Assembly: GCF_003432115.1 (NCBI RefSeq)
Contig: NZ_QWDC01000002.1
Location: 1,054,001 to 1,118,000 of the forward strand
DNA from: Mucilaginibacter conchicola
GTDB taxonomy: Bacteria; Bacteroidota; Bacteroidia; Sphingobacteriales; Sphingobacteriaceae
Direction: 5' to 3'
Length of the DNA stretch: 64,000 nt
Of the stretch, positions 42,011 through 50,011 are shown piece by piece. The notes beneath the pieces are model-generated. The model was given only the letters and a program-made list of their open reading frames with translations, was not told the origin of the DNA and ran no database searches. The stretch's first letter is position 1. The number at the start of each line of letters is the position of its first letter. The translations under genes were made by a program, and so were the position numbers.

Positions 42011-42895
42011 TTACACGTGGAAGTGGTTTGCCTTAATGTAGTTGTAGCTTTTAGTAATGCTTACAAACGGATCGCCTGGGCAAATATCCTGCTCGTTAAA
42101 GAAATACTTTAAGCCCGCAGTTTTTGCATGGGCAAATATCTTTTTAAACGGAATAACACCGTTACCAACTTCGGTAAACATTTGTTTAGGGGTGTTATCC
42201 ATATCTTTTACGTGCCATAGCGGGAAACGGCCCGGGTGTTTCTCAAACATCGCAATAGGGTCTTGCTTTGCGCGGTACATCCAGTAAATGTCCATCTCCA
42301 TTTTTACCAAATCGGCATCGGTTGAATCCAGCAATACATCGTACGGGTATTTACCATCTTGTGATGCAAACTCAAAATCGTGGTTGTGGTAGCAAAGCTG
42401 TATGCCGGCTTTTTTAGCTATCTCGCCACCTTTGTTTAGTTTCTCGGCAGTTTCTTTATAGTGATCAAGTGTTCCGCGTTCGCTATCCAGCAGGTAAGCG
42501 CAAACCATGTATTTAAGGCCAACCGCTGCGGCATCGTCAACCGCTTTTTGCCAGTCGTTAACAATAGTGCCTTTGGTATCAGGCATGCCTTCGCCCAACA
42601 TAAAGTGTCCGCTTGGCATTATCAGGCCGTTATCGCCCAGCACCTTTTTAAATTCGGCAGGCTCCATTCCGTAAAATTTCTGCGTGCCGGTATAAGTAGC
42701 ACCCTCAACCGAGTTAAAGCCTACTTTAGCAACTTTGCCTAAAGTACCCACAGGGTCTTTAGCCATTGCATCACGTACGGTGTAAAGCTGTACGCCTATG
42801 TATTTTTTCTTTTTAGCTGCAAATAATTCAGGAGCCATTAACAGGCCTGCCGATAGCATTGCACTGCTTTTAAGGAACGAGCGTCTTGATGTCAT
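42011..42895 (-). CDS. Tat-exported sugar phosphate isomerase/epimerase-like TIM-barrel protein
   Basis: A 294-residue protein with a twin-arginine signal (MTSRRSFLKSSAMLSAGLLM, ending LFAAK). The mature part is an AP-endonuclease-2/xylose-isomerase-like TIM barrel: KYIGVQLYTVRDAMAKDPVGTLGKVAKVGFNSVE, AGIQLCYHNHDFEF, the metal-ligand MEMDIYWMYRAKQDP, the WHVKDMD strand and FFNEQDIC. Such periplasmic proteins are found next to Gfo/Idh/MocA enzymes and DUF1080 proteins in Bacteroidota and may isomerise or lyse keto-sugars. Exact chemistry is not known from sequence. Confidence 0.92.
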   Translation of the reverse strand: MTSRRSFLKSSAMLSAGLLMAPELFAAKKKKYIGVQLYTVRDAMAKDPVGTLGKVAKVGFNSVEGATYTGTQKFYGMEPAEFKKVLGDNGLIMPSGHFMLGEGMPDTKGTIVNDWQKAVDDAAAVGLKYMVCAYLLDSERGTLDHYKETAEKLNKGGEIAKKAGIQLCYHNHDFEFASQDGKYPYDVLLDSTDADLVKMEMDIYWMYRAKQDPIAMFEKHPGRFPLWHVKDMDNTPKQMFTEVGNGVIPFKKIFAHAKTAGLKYFFNEQDICPGDPFVSITKSYNYIKANHFHV

Positions 42896-43024
42896 TATCT
42901 GGTTTTTTTAATTGGTTGTGTAAATGTAACACATTGGTGTTTTAAAACAAATAGACACCGGAAAAATAAAAAGGTTTAAAATTTTAGCTGGTTTGGCTTA
43001 AATAACAAGGAGTCTCCACGCCAT

Positions 43025-43086
43025 TGTTGGTGTTGTCACCAACAATTATTGATCTGCATAGCTTCGTGTTGGTGACAACACCAACA
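43025..43086. repeat. Nested palindrome
   Basis: Perfect 20-bp arms 43025-43044 (TGTTGGTGTTGTCACCAACA) and 43067-43086, separated by 22 bases. Each arm is itself a palindrome (TTGGTG...CACCAA). It lies upstream of the isomerase gene and beyond the helicase terminator. Confidence 0.85.
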
Positions 43087-43106
43087 CGGGCAGCAGGGGT
43101 AATTAA

Positions 43107-43147
43107 ACAAACAAGGCACAATGATTAAATCACTGTGCCTTGTTTGT
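43107..43147 (-). terminator. Terminator of the DEAD-box helicase gene
   Basis: ACAAACAAGGCACA and TGTGCCTTGTTTGT form a 14-bp perfect stem around a 13-base loop, just after the helicase stop codon on the minus strand, followed by T-rich sequence. Confidence 0.8.
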
Positions 43148-43154
43148 AAATTTC

Positions 43155-44408
43155 TTATGCCGGTTTACTTTCACCACCTGCAGGTCTCGGTGGTTTCTTT
43201 TTACCGAAACGACGGTCGTTGCGGCGGCCGCCTCTTCTCTTATCATCGTGCCTGTCAGAGCGGTCTTCTTTTATCGGCTCAATACCTTTCAGGCTTTCCG
43301 GTAATTCTTTCTCTGTAATAGGGCGCTCAATCAGCTCCTCGATACTTTTTAAACGGCGCAGATCGCGGTTGTTAACGAAGGTGATGGCGGTACCGGTTGT
43401 TGCCGCGCGTGCCGTACGGCCAATGCGGTGAACATAATCTTCCGGATCAGGTGGTACATCGTAATTCACTACCAGGTCGATACCCTCAACATCAATACCG
43501 CGCGATAGGGCATCGGTACCAATAATAACCGGCAACTGCCTGTTCTTAAAGCGAAGCAAAATTTCCTCTCGCTCTTTCTGTTCCAGATCTGAGTGGAATG
43601 CAGCAGTGTTGATATGGGCAGCCTTCAGTTCCTTAAAAAGCGATTTCACAATTTCCTTGCGGGATGCAAAGATGATAGAGCTTTGGTAACCCTCTTTCAG
43701 TATCAGCTTTAACAAAGGCGTTTTTTGCTGATCGTGCAGGCGGTAGATCTGCTGATCTATCCCGGCAGCAGGTTGCGAAATAGCGATATTGATCTGCTGT
43801 GGCTCATGCAATATGGCGTTAGCCAGCTTGCGGATGCGCTGCGGCATGGTAGCCGAGAATAACAGCGTTTGGCGTTTTTTAGGCAGATAATTTACTATCC
43901 GCATAATATCGTCATGGAAACCCATATCCAGCATACGGTCGGCTTCGTCTAAAACCAAATGGGTAATGTGGTTCATCTTTAACACGCCCGATGTAAGATG
44001 GGCTATCAATCTACCTGGTGTTGCTATGATGATGTTTACATTGTTTTCGATACCGCGGCGTTGTTGTTCATAGGCCATACCATCGCCGCCGCCAAAAACA
44101 GCCTGCGAACTTACGCCCGAGAAATAGGCCAAACCTTCTACCTGCTGGTCTATCTGTTGTGCCAACTCGCGGGTTGGTGCCAATATTAAAGCAGTGGTGT
44201 GGTGTTTATGTGTTTTGCAGATGTTATCTAAAACAGGGAGCAAATATGACGCGGTTTTGCCCGTGCCTGTTTGTGCACAAGCTATCAGGTCGTCGCCATT
44301 CATGATAACCGGAATGGCCATTGATTGTATTGGGGTAGGGGTATTAAAGCCCATGCTTAAAACACCCTCTAAAAGTTGTTCGTCGAAATTAAAATCCTGA
44401 AATGTCAC
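43155..44408 (-). CDS. DEAD/DEAH-box RNA helicase (RhlE-like)
   Basis: A 417-residue ATP-dependent RNA helicase, likely acting in ribosome assembly or cold adaptation. From the GTG at 44408 the protein begins MTFQDFNFDEQLLEGVLSMGF (Q-motif region). Motif I is AQTGTGKT, Ia PTRELAQQ, II DEAD in VLDEADRMLDMGF, III SAT, and VI HRIGRTARA. A basic, glycine/arginine-rich tail (RRGGRRNDRRFGKKKPPRP) suits RNA binding. A TTG-initiated extension is not needed. It stands alone, with its own terminator. Confidence 0.93.
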   Translation of the reverse strand: MTFQDFNFDEQLLEGVLSMGFNTPTPIQSMAIPVIMNGDDLIACAQTGTGKTASYLLPVLDNICKTHKHHTTALILAPTRELAQQIDQQVEGLAYFSGVSSQAVFGGGDGMAYEQQRRGIENNVNIIIATPGRLIAHLTSGVLKMNHITHLVLDEADRMLDMGFHDDIMRIVNYLPKKRQTLLFSATMPQRIRKLANAILHEPQQINIAISQPAAGIDQQIYRLHDQQKTPLLKLILKEGYQSSIIFASRKEIVKSLFKELKAAHINTAAFHSDLEQKEREEILLRFKNRQLPVIIGTDALSRGIDVEGIDLVVNYDVPPDPEDYVHRIGRTARAATTGTAITFVNNRDLRRLKSIEELIERPITEKELPESLKGIEPIKEDRSDRHDDKRRGGRRNDRRFGKKKPPRPAGGESKPA

Positions 44409-44575
44409 TCTATTGTTAAACGTATGCCTGCAAGGTAGCAAAAAATGCCGCTTAAGCTTGTTTTTACTTTACAATGTTAATAGGTGCTATACATTTGGCA
44501 ACTGTTAAATACTACAAATGCGTAACAATCCAAACAAAACGCATTCACGTTTATTACTGAAGGTAATTATTTAAT

Positions 44576-45577
44576 ATGCTTAAACATCTACGAACCTACC
44601 TGTATTCTGTATTAATAGCCATTTTGGCACTGGCATTTCCATATCAAAAAGCCGTAGCAGCCGGGACTGATACAGGCCGTGTTACGCTACCTGTTGATAG
44701 CAGCAAAGTGGCAACCCGCATCCTTAACCGCGATTTTAATAATATCTATATCCAGAACCTGTCGCCGGCATTTTTAGGGCAGGAGTTTTTTCAGCCTAAT
44801 AAAACTTTATTGGTTGGCGATGTAAATACACACTTTGTATTGCTGAGTTCACCGCGATCGCGCTTGTTTGTTGATGTGTCGGCAAGGGTTAAAGTGAGGT
44901 TGCTGAAAGAATATGGTAACCCGGTAAAATCGCCAAGCTATATGCCGGGCTTAAACCTGTACTACCGGTTAAATAATGATGCTTATCATCCGCAATATAT
45001 ATCAGCATCATATACACACCACTCCAACGGTATCCGCGGGCCTTCTCTAAATACCGATGGAAGCGTAAATGTGGACAGCGGCAAATTCAGTACCGATTTT
45101 ATACAGGTGAATTATACGCTTGGTAAACGAACCGATAAGCCAAATACTATCCTAAACCAATTTGGAACCCTTGGGATAGAAATGCACCGTTCTTTATTTG
45201 ACGATGGTGGCGGTGCCTCTCTGGGCCTGCCGGGCCATTACGGTTTTGTGCGTGTTAATGGTACCTACATCCACAACCTGGCCAAACGCTACCAGGACGA
45301 TATTGACCCCAATAAATCTGACTTTAGAAACTGGCAGCGCCTGCAGTTTGATTTTACCTACATTGCCGGTAAAACAGGTTATGCCGCTACCGATTTGGGT
45401 AAACGCTTAAATGCCAGCTTAAAATATTACTACCAGTTCCCGTTTATGCATAACGCAGCCTTTTTGGTTGGCGCCGGCTATCGCGGGCAGGACGATTACA
45501 ATATCTATTTCCAGGACAACTATTTCTACATGCAGCTGGGCATAGCCTCGGGGTTGAATTTCCTGTTTAGCAAGTAG
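44576..45577 (+). CDS. Outer membrane beta-barrel protein with HxSNG motif
   Basis: A 333-residue protein with a signal peptide (about 1-28, ending AVAA). The body has regularly spaced aromatic-flanked strands (YMPGLNLYYRLNNDAYHPQYISASYTHHSNGIRGPSLN, then NWQRLQFDFTYIAG and YFYMQLGIASGLNFLF) typical of a small outer-membrane barrel ending near an aromatic residue. His148-x-Ser150-Asn-Gly resembles the active-site HxSNG of outer-membrane phospholipase A and the HxSN of PagL-type lipid A deacylases. The remaining catalytic residues cannot be assigned with confidence. It stands alone between the helicase and the 3-keto operon. Confidence 0.68.
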   Translation: MLKHLRTYLYSVLIAILALAFPYQKAVAAGTDTGRVTLPVDSSKVATRILNRDFNNIYIQNLSPAFLGQEFFQPNKTLLVGDVNTHFVLLSSPRSRLFVDVSARVKVRLLKEYGNPVKSPSYMPGLNLYYRLNNDAYHPQYISASYTHHSNGIRGPSLNTDGSVNVDSGKFSTDFIQVNYTLGKRTDKPNTILNQFGTLGIEMHRSLFDDGGGASLGLPGHYGFVRVNGTYIHNLAKRYQDDIDPNKSDFRNWQRLQFDFTYIAGKTGYAATDLGKRLNASLKYYYQFPFMHNAAFLVGAGYRGQDDYNIYFQDNYFYMQLGIASGLNFLFSK

Positions 45578-45785
45578 TGTGAGTTTGTAGTGGCCGGTTG
45601 GCAGTTTGCAGTAAAGGGTGCTCAAACCCTTGTTTTTAGTGGAGTGTATCAGTATTCAAGAACAATTCTAAACTGTAAAAATTTTGATTGACAAACTGCG
45701 TTATTACAGCAGCAATTAAAATAAATGTTAGATTTACACGCACTAAAATAAACCGGCAGCACCTAACTGTGCTGTTGCAATCTGC

Positions 45786-46466
45786 ATGAATATGAAAAAA
45801 CTTATTTTGAGCACTCTTGCTGTAGCAACGTTACAGTACGCATCATTTGCACAATCAAAAAAAGGCACTCAAAGCCTGTTTGATGGTAAAACTACTAATG
45901 GCTGGCATGCCTACTTAAAACAAGATGCGGGCCCGTGGAGCGTTGTTGACGGCGCTTTACAGTTAGACCCTAAAGCACCTAACCAGGCTGATCTGGTTAC
46001 CGATGCTGAATACGAAAACTACGAACTTTCTATCGACTGGAAAATTGCCGAAGGCGGGAACAGCGGTATTATTTTCGGCGTGCACGAAGATCCTGCTTTG
46101 GGCGCTACTTACCTATCTGGGATAGAGATGCAGGTTTTAGATAACGAGAAAGCCGAAGACAATAAAAAAGCTAATCACTTAGCAGGTTCATTATATGATA
46201 TGAAAGCCGCCCCGGCTGATGCTGCAAAACCGGCAGGCCAGTGGAATACCGCTAAGATCCATAAAGAAAACGGTCACCTTATTTTCTGGCTGAATGGCAA
46301 AGAAGTGATCAACGTACAAATGGGTAGCCCCGAGTGGACCGAGCTGATCAATAACAGCAAATTTAAAACCTGGAAAGATTTTGCTAAATATCCAAAAGGA
46401 CACATCGCTTTGCAATCGCACGGTGCTGTTGTATCGTACAAGAACATCAAGCTTAAAACTTTGTAA
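45786..46466 (+). CDS. DUF1080 domain protein (3-keto-disaccharide hydrolase family)
   Basis: A 226-residue exported protein with signal peptide (ending ASFAQ). The single domain SLFDGKTTNGWHAYLKQDAGPWSVVDGALQLDP..., with NYELSIDWKIAEGGNSGIIFGVHED and IALQSHGAVVSYKNIKLKTL, is a DUF1080 (PF06439) concanavalin-like jelly roll. Characterised members cleave 3-keto-glycosides. First gene of a three-gene operon with the GMC dehydrogenase (32-base gap) and its small subunit; the pairing of oxidiser and hydrolase makes that activity likely here. The ATG at 45792 is a second possible start. Confidence 0.93.
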   Translation: MNMKKLILSTLAVATLQYASFAQSKKGTQSLFDGKTTNGWHAYLKQDAGPWSVVDGALQLDPKAPNQADLVTDAEYENYELSIDWKIAEGGNSGIIFGVHEDPALGATYLSGIEMQVLDNEKAEDNKKANHLAGSLYDMKAAPADAAKPAGQWNTAKIHKENGHLIFWLNGKEVINVQMGSPEWTELINNSKFKTWKDFAKYPKGHIALQSHGAVVSYKNIKLKTL

Positions 46467-46498
46467 TTTACTCTCTTAATTTATAGTTCGACATATAA

Positions 46499-48235
46499 AT
46501 GGAAGATCTTCAGATAAAAAAGACCGGCACGGTTTACGACGCTATTGTTGTAGGCTCGGGCGCCGGTGGTGGTATGGCCGGTTACGTACTGGCGCATGCC
46601 GGCTTAAAAGTACTGATGCTTGAGGCTGGTGCTTATTTCGATCCGAAAACAGATTCGCACCAGTTAAAATGGGCATGGGAATCTGCCCGCCGTGGTGCTG
46701 GTACAACCCGTCCGTTTGGTGATTTTGATGCTGCTTACGGCGGCTGGCAATTGGATGGCGAGCCATATACTACTAAGGATGGTACCGAGTTTGAGTGGTT
46801 CCGCGCGCGTATGCTGGGCGGCCGTACCAATCACTGGGGTCGTATATCATTACGTATGGGGCCTGATGACTTTAAGCCCAAAGATGGTTTAACCGATCCG
46901 TGGCCTATCACTTATGATGACCTTAAACCGTTCTACGACCGTGTTGACCGCATGATAGGTGTTTACGGTACGGTAGAAAATATTGAAAGCGAACCGGATG
47001 GTATCTTCCTTCCGCCGCCAAAACCGCGTTTAAATGAACTGTTCATTAAACAAGGCGCTACCAAAGCGGGCGTTAAGGTGATTACCGGTCGTGGCTCTGT
47101 TTTGACAGAAGCACTTAAAGATAACAAAGACCGTGGTGCATGTTTCTACTGCGGGCAATGTGGCCGTAGCTGTAAAGTGTATGGCGATTTCTCGGCATCA
47201 TCATGTTTGGTAATCCCATCATTAAAAACCGGCAATCTTAAGCTGATCACCAACGCCATGGTGCGCGAGGTATTAACCGATAAAGAAGGTAAAGCTACCG
47301 GCGTATCTTATGTTAACCGCGAAGATATGCAGGAGTACCAGGTAAACGCCAAAATAGTTATCCTGGGAGCCAGTGCGGGCGAATCTGCACGTTTGTTGCT
47401 TAACTCAAAATCAGCCGCACACCCGGGTGGTTTGGCCAACAGCAGCGGTGTAGTTGGTAAATACATTCATGATAGTACAGGTTCAAGCGCGGGTGGTTTT
47501 CTTCCGCAGCTGATGGACCGCAAGCGCTATAACGAGGATGGTGTGGGCAGTGTGCACATCTACTCGCCTTGGTGGTTAGATAACAAAAAACTGAATTTCC
47601 CACGTGGTTACCACATCGAGTACGGTGGCGGTATGCACATGCCAACTTATGGCTTTGGCTGGGGTATAGAGAATATGAACGGTGCCGTTCCGGGCCGCGA
47701 TGGTAAGCAAAAACCAGGCGGCGGTTACGGCGCTGGATTAAAAGATGATTATCGCCGTTTCTTTGGTACGCAGGTAGGTATGGCCGGCCGTGGTACAGCC
47801 ATTGCCCGTGCCGATAACTATTGCGAGATAGACCCTGATGGTGTGGTTGATAAATACGGTATCCCTGTATTGCGTTTCCACTACAAATGGACAAACGACG
47901 AGATTGCCCAAGCCAAACACATGCAAGAAACTTTTGAAGAGGTACTGCACAATATGGGCGCTATCCATGGTAAAATGCAAGGCCCCGAAACCAACTACGG
48001 TTTAGAGGCACCAGGCAAGATCATCCACGAGGTGGGTACGGTGCGTATGGGCGATGATCCTAAAAAATCGGCCCTTAACAAATACTGCCAGGCGCATGAC
48101 TGTAACAACCTGTTTGTGGTTGATGCCGCTCCGTTTGTTCAGCAAGGTGATAAAAACGCCACCTGGACCATCCTTGCGCTAAGCATGCGTACTGCAGAAT
48201 ACATTTTATCACAACGTAAAAAACTAAACGTATAG
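46499..48235 (+). CDS. GMC family FAD-dependent dehydrogenase (glucoside 3-dehydrogenase-like)
   Basis: A 578-residue flavoprotein. The FAD site is [13 protein letters not shown] (about 18-30), the GMC core contains [19 protein letters not shown], and the C-terminal domain has [18 protein letters not shown]...[28 protein letters not shown] with the active-site His and Asn. Cysteines 215, 218, 221 and 225 ([13 protein letters not shown]) form a cluster like the iron-sulfur ligand region of FAD-glucose and glucoside dehydrogenases. It has no signal peptide; export probably depends on the Tat-lipoprotein subunit encoded 4 bases later. Likely reaction: oxidation of the C3 hydroxyl of glycosides, electrons going to quinone or cytochrome. 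Confidence 0.92.
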   Translation: MEDLQIKKTGTVYDAIVVGSGAGGGMAGYVLAHAGLKVLMLEAGAYFDPKTDSHQLKWAWESARRGAGTTRPFGDFDAAYGGWQLDGEPYTTKDGTEFEWFRARMLGGRTNHWGRISLRMGPDDFKPKDGLTDPWPITYDDLKPFYDRVDRMIGVYGTVENIESEPDGIFLPPPKPRLNELFIKQGATKAGVKVITGRGSVLTEALKDNKDRGACFYCGQCGRSCKVYGDFSASSCLVIPSLKTGNLKLITNAMVREVLTDKEGKATGVSYVNREDMQEYQVNAKIVILGASAGESARLLLNSKSAAHPGGLANSSGVVGKYIHDSTGSSAGGFLPQLMDRKRYNEDGVGSVHIYSPWWLDNKKLNFPRGYHIEYGGGMHMPTYGFGWGIENMNGAVPGRDGKQKPGGGYGAGLKDDYRRFFGTQVGMAGRGTAIARADNYCEIDPDGVVDKYGIPVLRFHYKWTNDEIAQAKHMQETFEEVLHNMGAIHGKMQGPETNYGLEAPGKIIHEVGTVRMGDDPKKSALNKYCQAHDCNNLFVVDAAPFVQQGDKNATWTILALSMRTAEYILSQRKKLNV

Positions 48236-48239
48236 CCTT

Positions 48240-48881
48240 ATGAACAGAAGAGACTCCCTTAAAGCATTAGGTTTAGGAACCCTTAGCACGGGCCTTTTGG
48301 TTGGCGTAGGTTGTAAAACCGGCGAGGACAAAAAAGCAGATACTGCTGCAGCCGGCGGCAAACAGGAAGCTGTACCCGGCCGTATGCCCGAAGAGGTTGA
48401 ACGTGAGAATAAGTTAAAAGAAGAGAAATACTTTGACGAGCACGAGATGGCTACTATCACTGTGCTGGCAGATATCATTATCCCAAAAGATGAGCACTCC
48501 GGCAGTGCATCTGATGCCAAAGTGCCCGAGTTTATCGAGTTTATTGTGAAGGATATGCCATCACATAAACTACCAATGCGTGGCGGCCTTAAATGGGTTG
48601 ACCTGTATTGCTTAAACCACTACGGCAACCCGTTCATCAAATGCAGCAGCAAGCAACAAACAGAACTGTTAGACCAAATAGCTTATCCATCTACTGCCAA
48701 AGCAGAGGTTGCACAAGGTGTTAAGTTTTTCAGTTTGATGCGTAACCTTACCGCCTCAGGTTTCTGGAGCAGCGAGATGGGCACGAAAGATGTTGGCTAT
48801 GCCGGGAATGCCCCAAACAAATGGACAGGCGTACCAGTCGATGTATTGAAACAATACGGTATGGAGAACGTGACGATATAA
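48240..48881 (+). CDS. Gluconate 2-dehydrogenase subunit 3-like Tat lipoprotein
   Basis: A 213-residue small subunit. The N-terminus joins a twin-arginine motif (MNRRDSLKALGLG) to a lipobox ending VGVGC (Cys25), so the protein is exported folded and lipid-anchored, carrying the GMC subunit with it. The mature domain, FDEHEMATITVLADIIIPKDEHSGSASDAKVPEFIEFIVKDMP..., is a gluconate_2-dh3 (PF13618-type) helical domain. It likely docks the flavoprotein on the membrane and helps electron transfer. Third gene of the operon, closed by a terminator. Confidence 0.92.
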   Translation: MNRRDSLKALGLGTLSTGLLVGVGCKTGEDKKADTAAAGGKQEAVPGRMPEEVERENKLKEEKYFDEHEMATITVLADIIIPKDEHSGSASDAKVPEFIEFIVKDMPSHKLPMRGGLKWVDLYCLNHYGNPFIKCSSKQQTELLDQIAYPSTAKAEVAQGVKFFSLMRNLTASGFWSSEMGTKDVGYAGNAPNKWTGVPVDVLKQYGMENVTI

Positions 48882-48900
48882 TTGGATATATCCTGATATT

Positions 48901-48930
48901 AAAAAGGCAAACCGAAAGGTTTGCCTTTTT
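48901..48930 (+). terminator. Terminator of the 3-keto-glycoside operon
   Basis: AAAAAGGCAAACC, GAAA tetraloop, GGTTTGCCTTTTT: 13-bp perfect stem with T-run, 19 bases after the small-subunit stop. Confidence 0.9.
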
Positions 48931-48946
48931 TGTACTCTATAATTAT

Positions 48947-49060
48947 GTCATTTCGAACGAGCGACAGCGAGGAGAAATCTTCTCCGCCGTAAGTATCGCA
49001 TGCAGAAGATTTCTCGTCGCCCCGCGCGCTCGATACCACCGCAAGCTCGCTCGAAATGAC
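48947..49060. repeat. Dispersed palindromic repeat, copy 4 (type B)
   Basis: 114 bp, opening GTCATTTCGAACGAGCGACA and closing GCTCGCTCGAAATGAC, with GAGAAATCTTC...GAAGATTTCTC inside. It lies between the small-subunit gene and the convergent response-regulator gene. Confidence 0.88.
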
Positions 49061-49079
49061 ATTGTGTTTGGAAGGAGCT

Positions 49080-49757
49080 CTAATTAAACCACTTCTTCTG
49101 CGTAGCTACTTTTATAGCCGATGCCTTGTTTGATACATGCAACTTCTCGTAAATATTAGCGATATGTTTGCGCACCGTATGCGGGCTAATGAATAGGCGC
49201 TCGCCAATTTCCTGGTAGTTTAACCCATCAACAATACGGTTCAGGATTTCCATTTCGCGGGCAGAGAGGGCGTATTCATTGTCTGCCGCAGGACTGGCTG
49301 GCTCAACAGTCTCTGGTTTATTGCGCAACAGGCCCAGCGCTTTCCGGGCTATCCGTGGCGACATGGGCACACCGCCCTCGTGTACTATCTCGGCAATGGC
49401 CTTTACAATATTTGATACCTTTTCATCTTTCAGCAAATAACCATCTGCCCCGGCTTTAATGGCATCAAACAATTTATCATCGTCATCAAAAACAGTAAGC
49501 ATCAGGAAATGCATATCAGGATAGCGGTCTTTAGCTATCATTACCGCTTCAATGCCATTCATAACGGGCATCTCAATATCCATTAGCACCACTTGGGGGC
49601 GGTCTTCGGCACGTAGCCCGGCAAGGTCATTCAGAAAATCCATCCCGTCGCCGGCCTGCAAAACAACTTCTATTTCTTTGTAATTGGCAATATTGTTAAC
49701 AAGCGCCTCGCGCAACAATCGCTTATCATCAACAATAGCAACCCGTATACTGCTCAT
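49080..49757 (-). CDS. LuxR/NarL-type response regulator, orphan
   Basis: A 225-residue regulator. The receiver (about 1-120) begins IRVAIVDDKRLLREAL and has the acceptor Asp in VVLMDIEMPVMNGIEA, Thr in LMLTVFDDDDK and Lys in GYLLKDEKVS. The LuxR helix-turn-helix (about 160-222) is YALSAREMEILNRIVDGLNYQEIGERLFISPHTVRKHIANIYEKLHVSNKASAI. No histidine kinase is adjacent, so its partner is elsewhere. GTG (49766) and two ATGs are possible starts; 49757 gives the usual beginning. The upstream tiny frame and BlaI-like dyad may be part of its control region. Confidence 0.93.
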   Translation of the reverse strand: MSSIRVAIVDDKRLLREALVNNIANYKEIEVVLQAGDGMDFLNDLAGLRAEDRPQVVLMDIEMPVMNGIEAVMIAKDRYPDMHFLMLTVFDDDDKLFDAIKAGADGYLLKDEKVSNIVKAIAEIVHEGGVPMSPRIARKALGLLRNKPETVEPASPAADNEYALSAREMEILNRIVDGLNYQEIGERLFISPHTVRKHIANIYEKLHVSNKASAIKVATQKKWFN

Positions 49758-49796
49758 GGTCATCACCCTGTTTTGTTTAAAGATAAATTAAAAATA

Positions 49797-49823
49797 ACAA
49801 AGCCGCCTTGGCTGCGTCTTTGT
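49797..49823 (-). terminator. Hairpin between tiny ORF and response regulator
   Basis: On the minus strand ACAAAGACGC...GGCGGCTTTGT folds with inner mismatches and is followed by TATTTTTAATTT. It ends the tiny frame at 49837-49899 and precedes the regulator gene, so it may be a terminator or attenuator. Confidence 0.5.
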
Positions 49824-49836
49824 ACCATAAGTTATA

Positions 49837-49899
49837 TTAACTATTAGAAACTGAACCCGCCGCCGGAGCCATAAATGCCAGGGTAAAAAATCGTTTCAT
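49837..49899 (-). other. Candidate tiny ORF, 20 codons
   Basis: An ATG-started frame on the minus strand encodes MKRFFTLAFMAPAAGSVSNS. It lies between a BlaI-like dyad with promoter-like elements (TTG, 21 bases, TATCTTAG) and a hairpin with a T-run. It could be a leader peptide, a small toxin-like peptide or chance; the setting is the only argument for it. Confidence 0.25.
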
Positions 49900-49949
49900 T
49901 GTGTAGGTTTAGTTGTAACAGCTAAGATACTACCGCAACACAGTATTTC

Positions 49950-49973
49950 GCAATACTACATTTGTGGTATTGC
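49950..49973. promoter_or_regulatory. BlaI/MecI-like operator dyad
   Basis: GCAATACTAC, ATTT, GTGGTATTGC: a 24-bp dyad with one mismatch pair. Its core ATACTACATTTGTGGTAT resembles the TACTACA...TGTAGTA operators of BlaI/MecI repressors. It lies between the tiny ORF/response regulator (minus) and ydcF (plus). No blaI or blaR gene is in the window. Confidence 0.45.
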
Positions 49974-50011
49974 TGGGCGCATTATTGTAAAAAATGCTAT
50001 TTTGCGGCAGT

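Noticed and set aside
43025..43086. Possible two-repeat CRISPR remnant
   Set aside because: The two arms are inverted, not direct, repeats, and there are no further units or cas genes.
45576..45612. G/T-rich stretch with TTGGCAGTTTGCAGT-like units
   Set aside because: Too degenerate and short to call a repeat; no second copy in the window.
47400..47894. 164-codon open frame opposite the GMC dehydrogenase gene
   Set aside because: His/Tyr/Arg-rich shadow composition, inside a well-supported gene.
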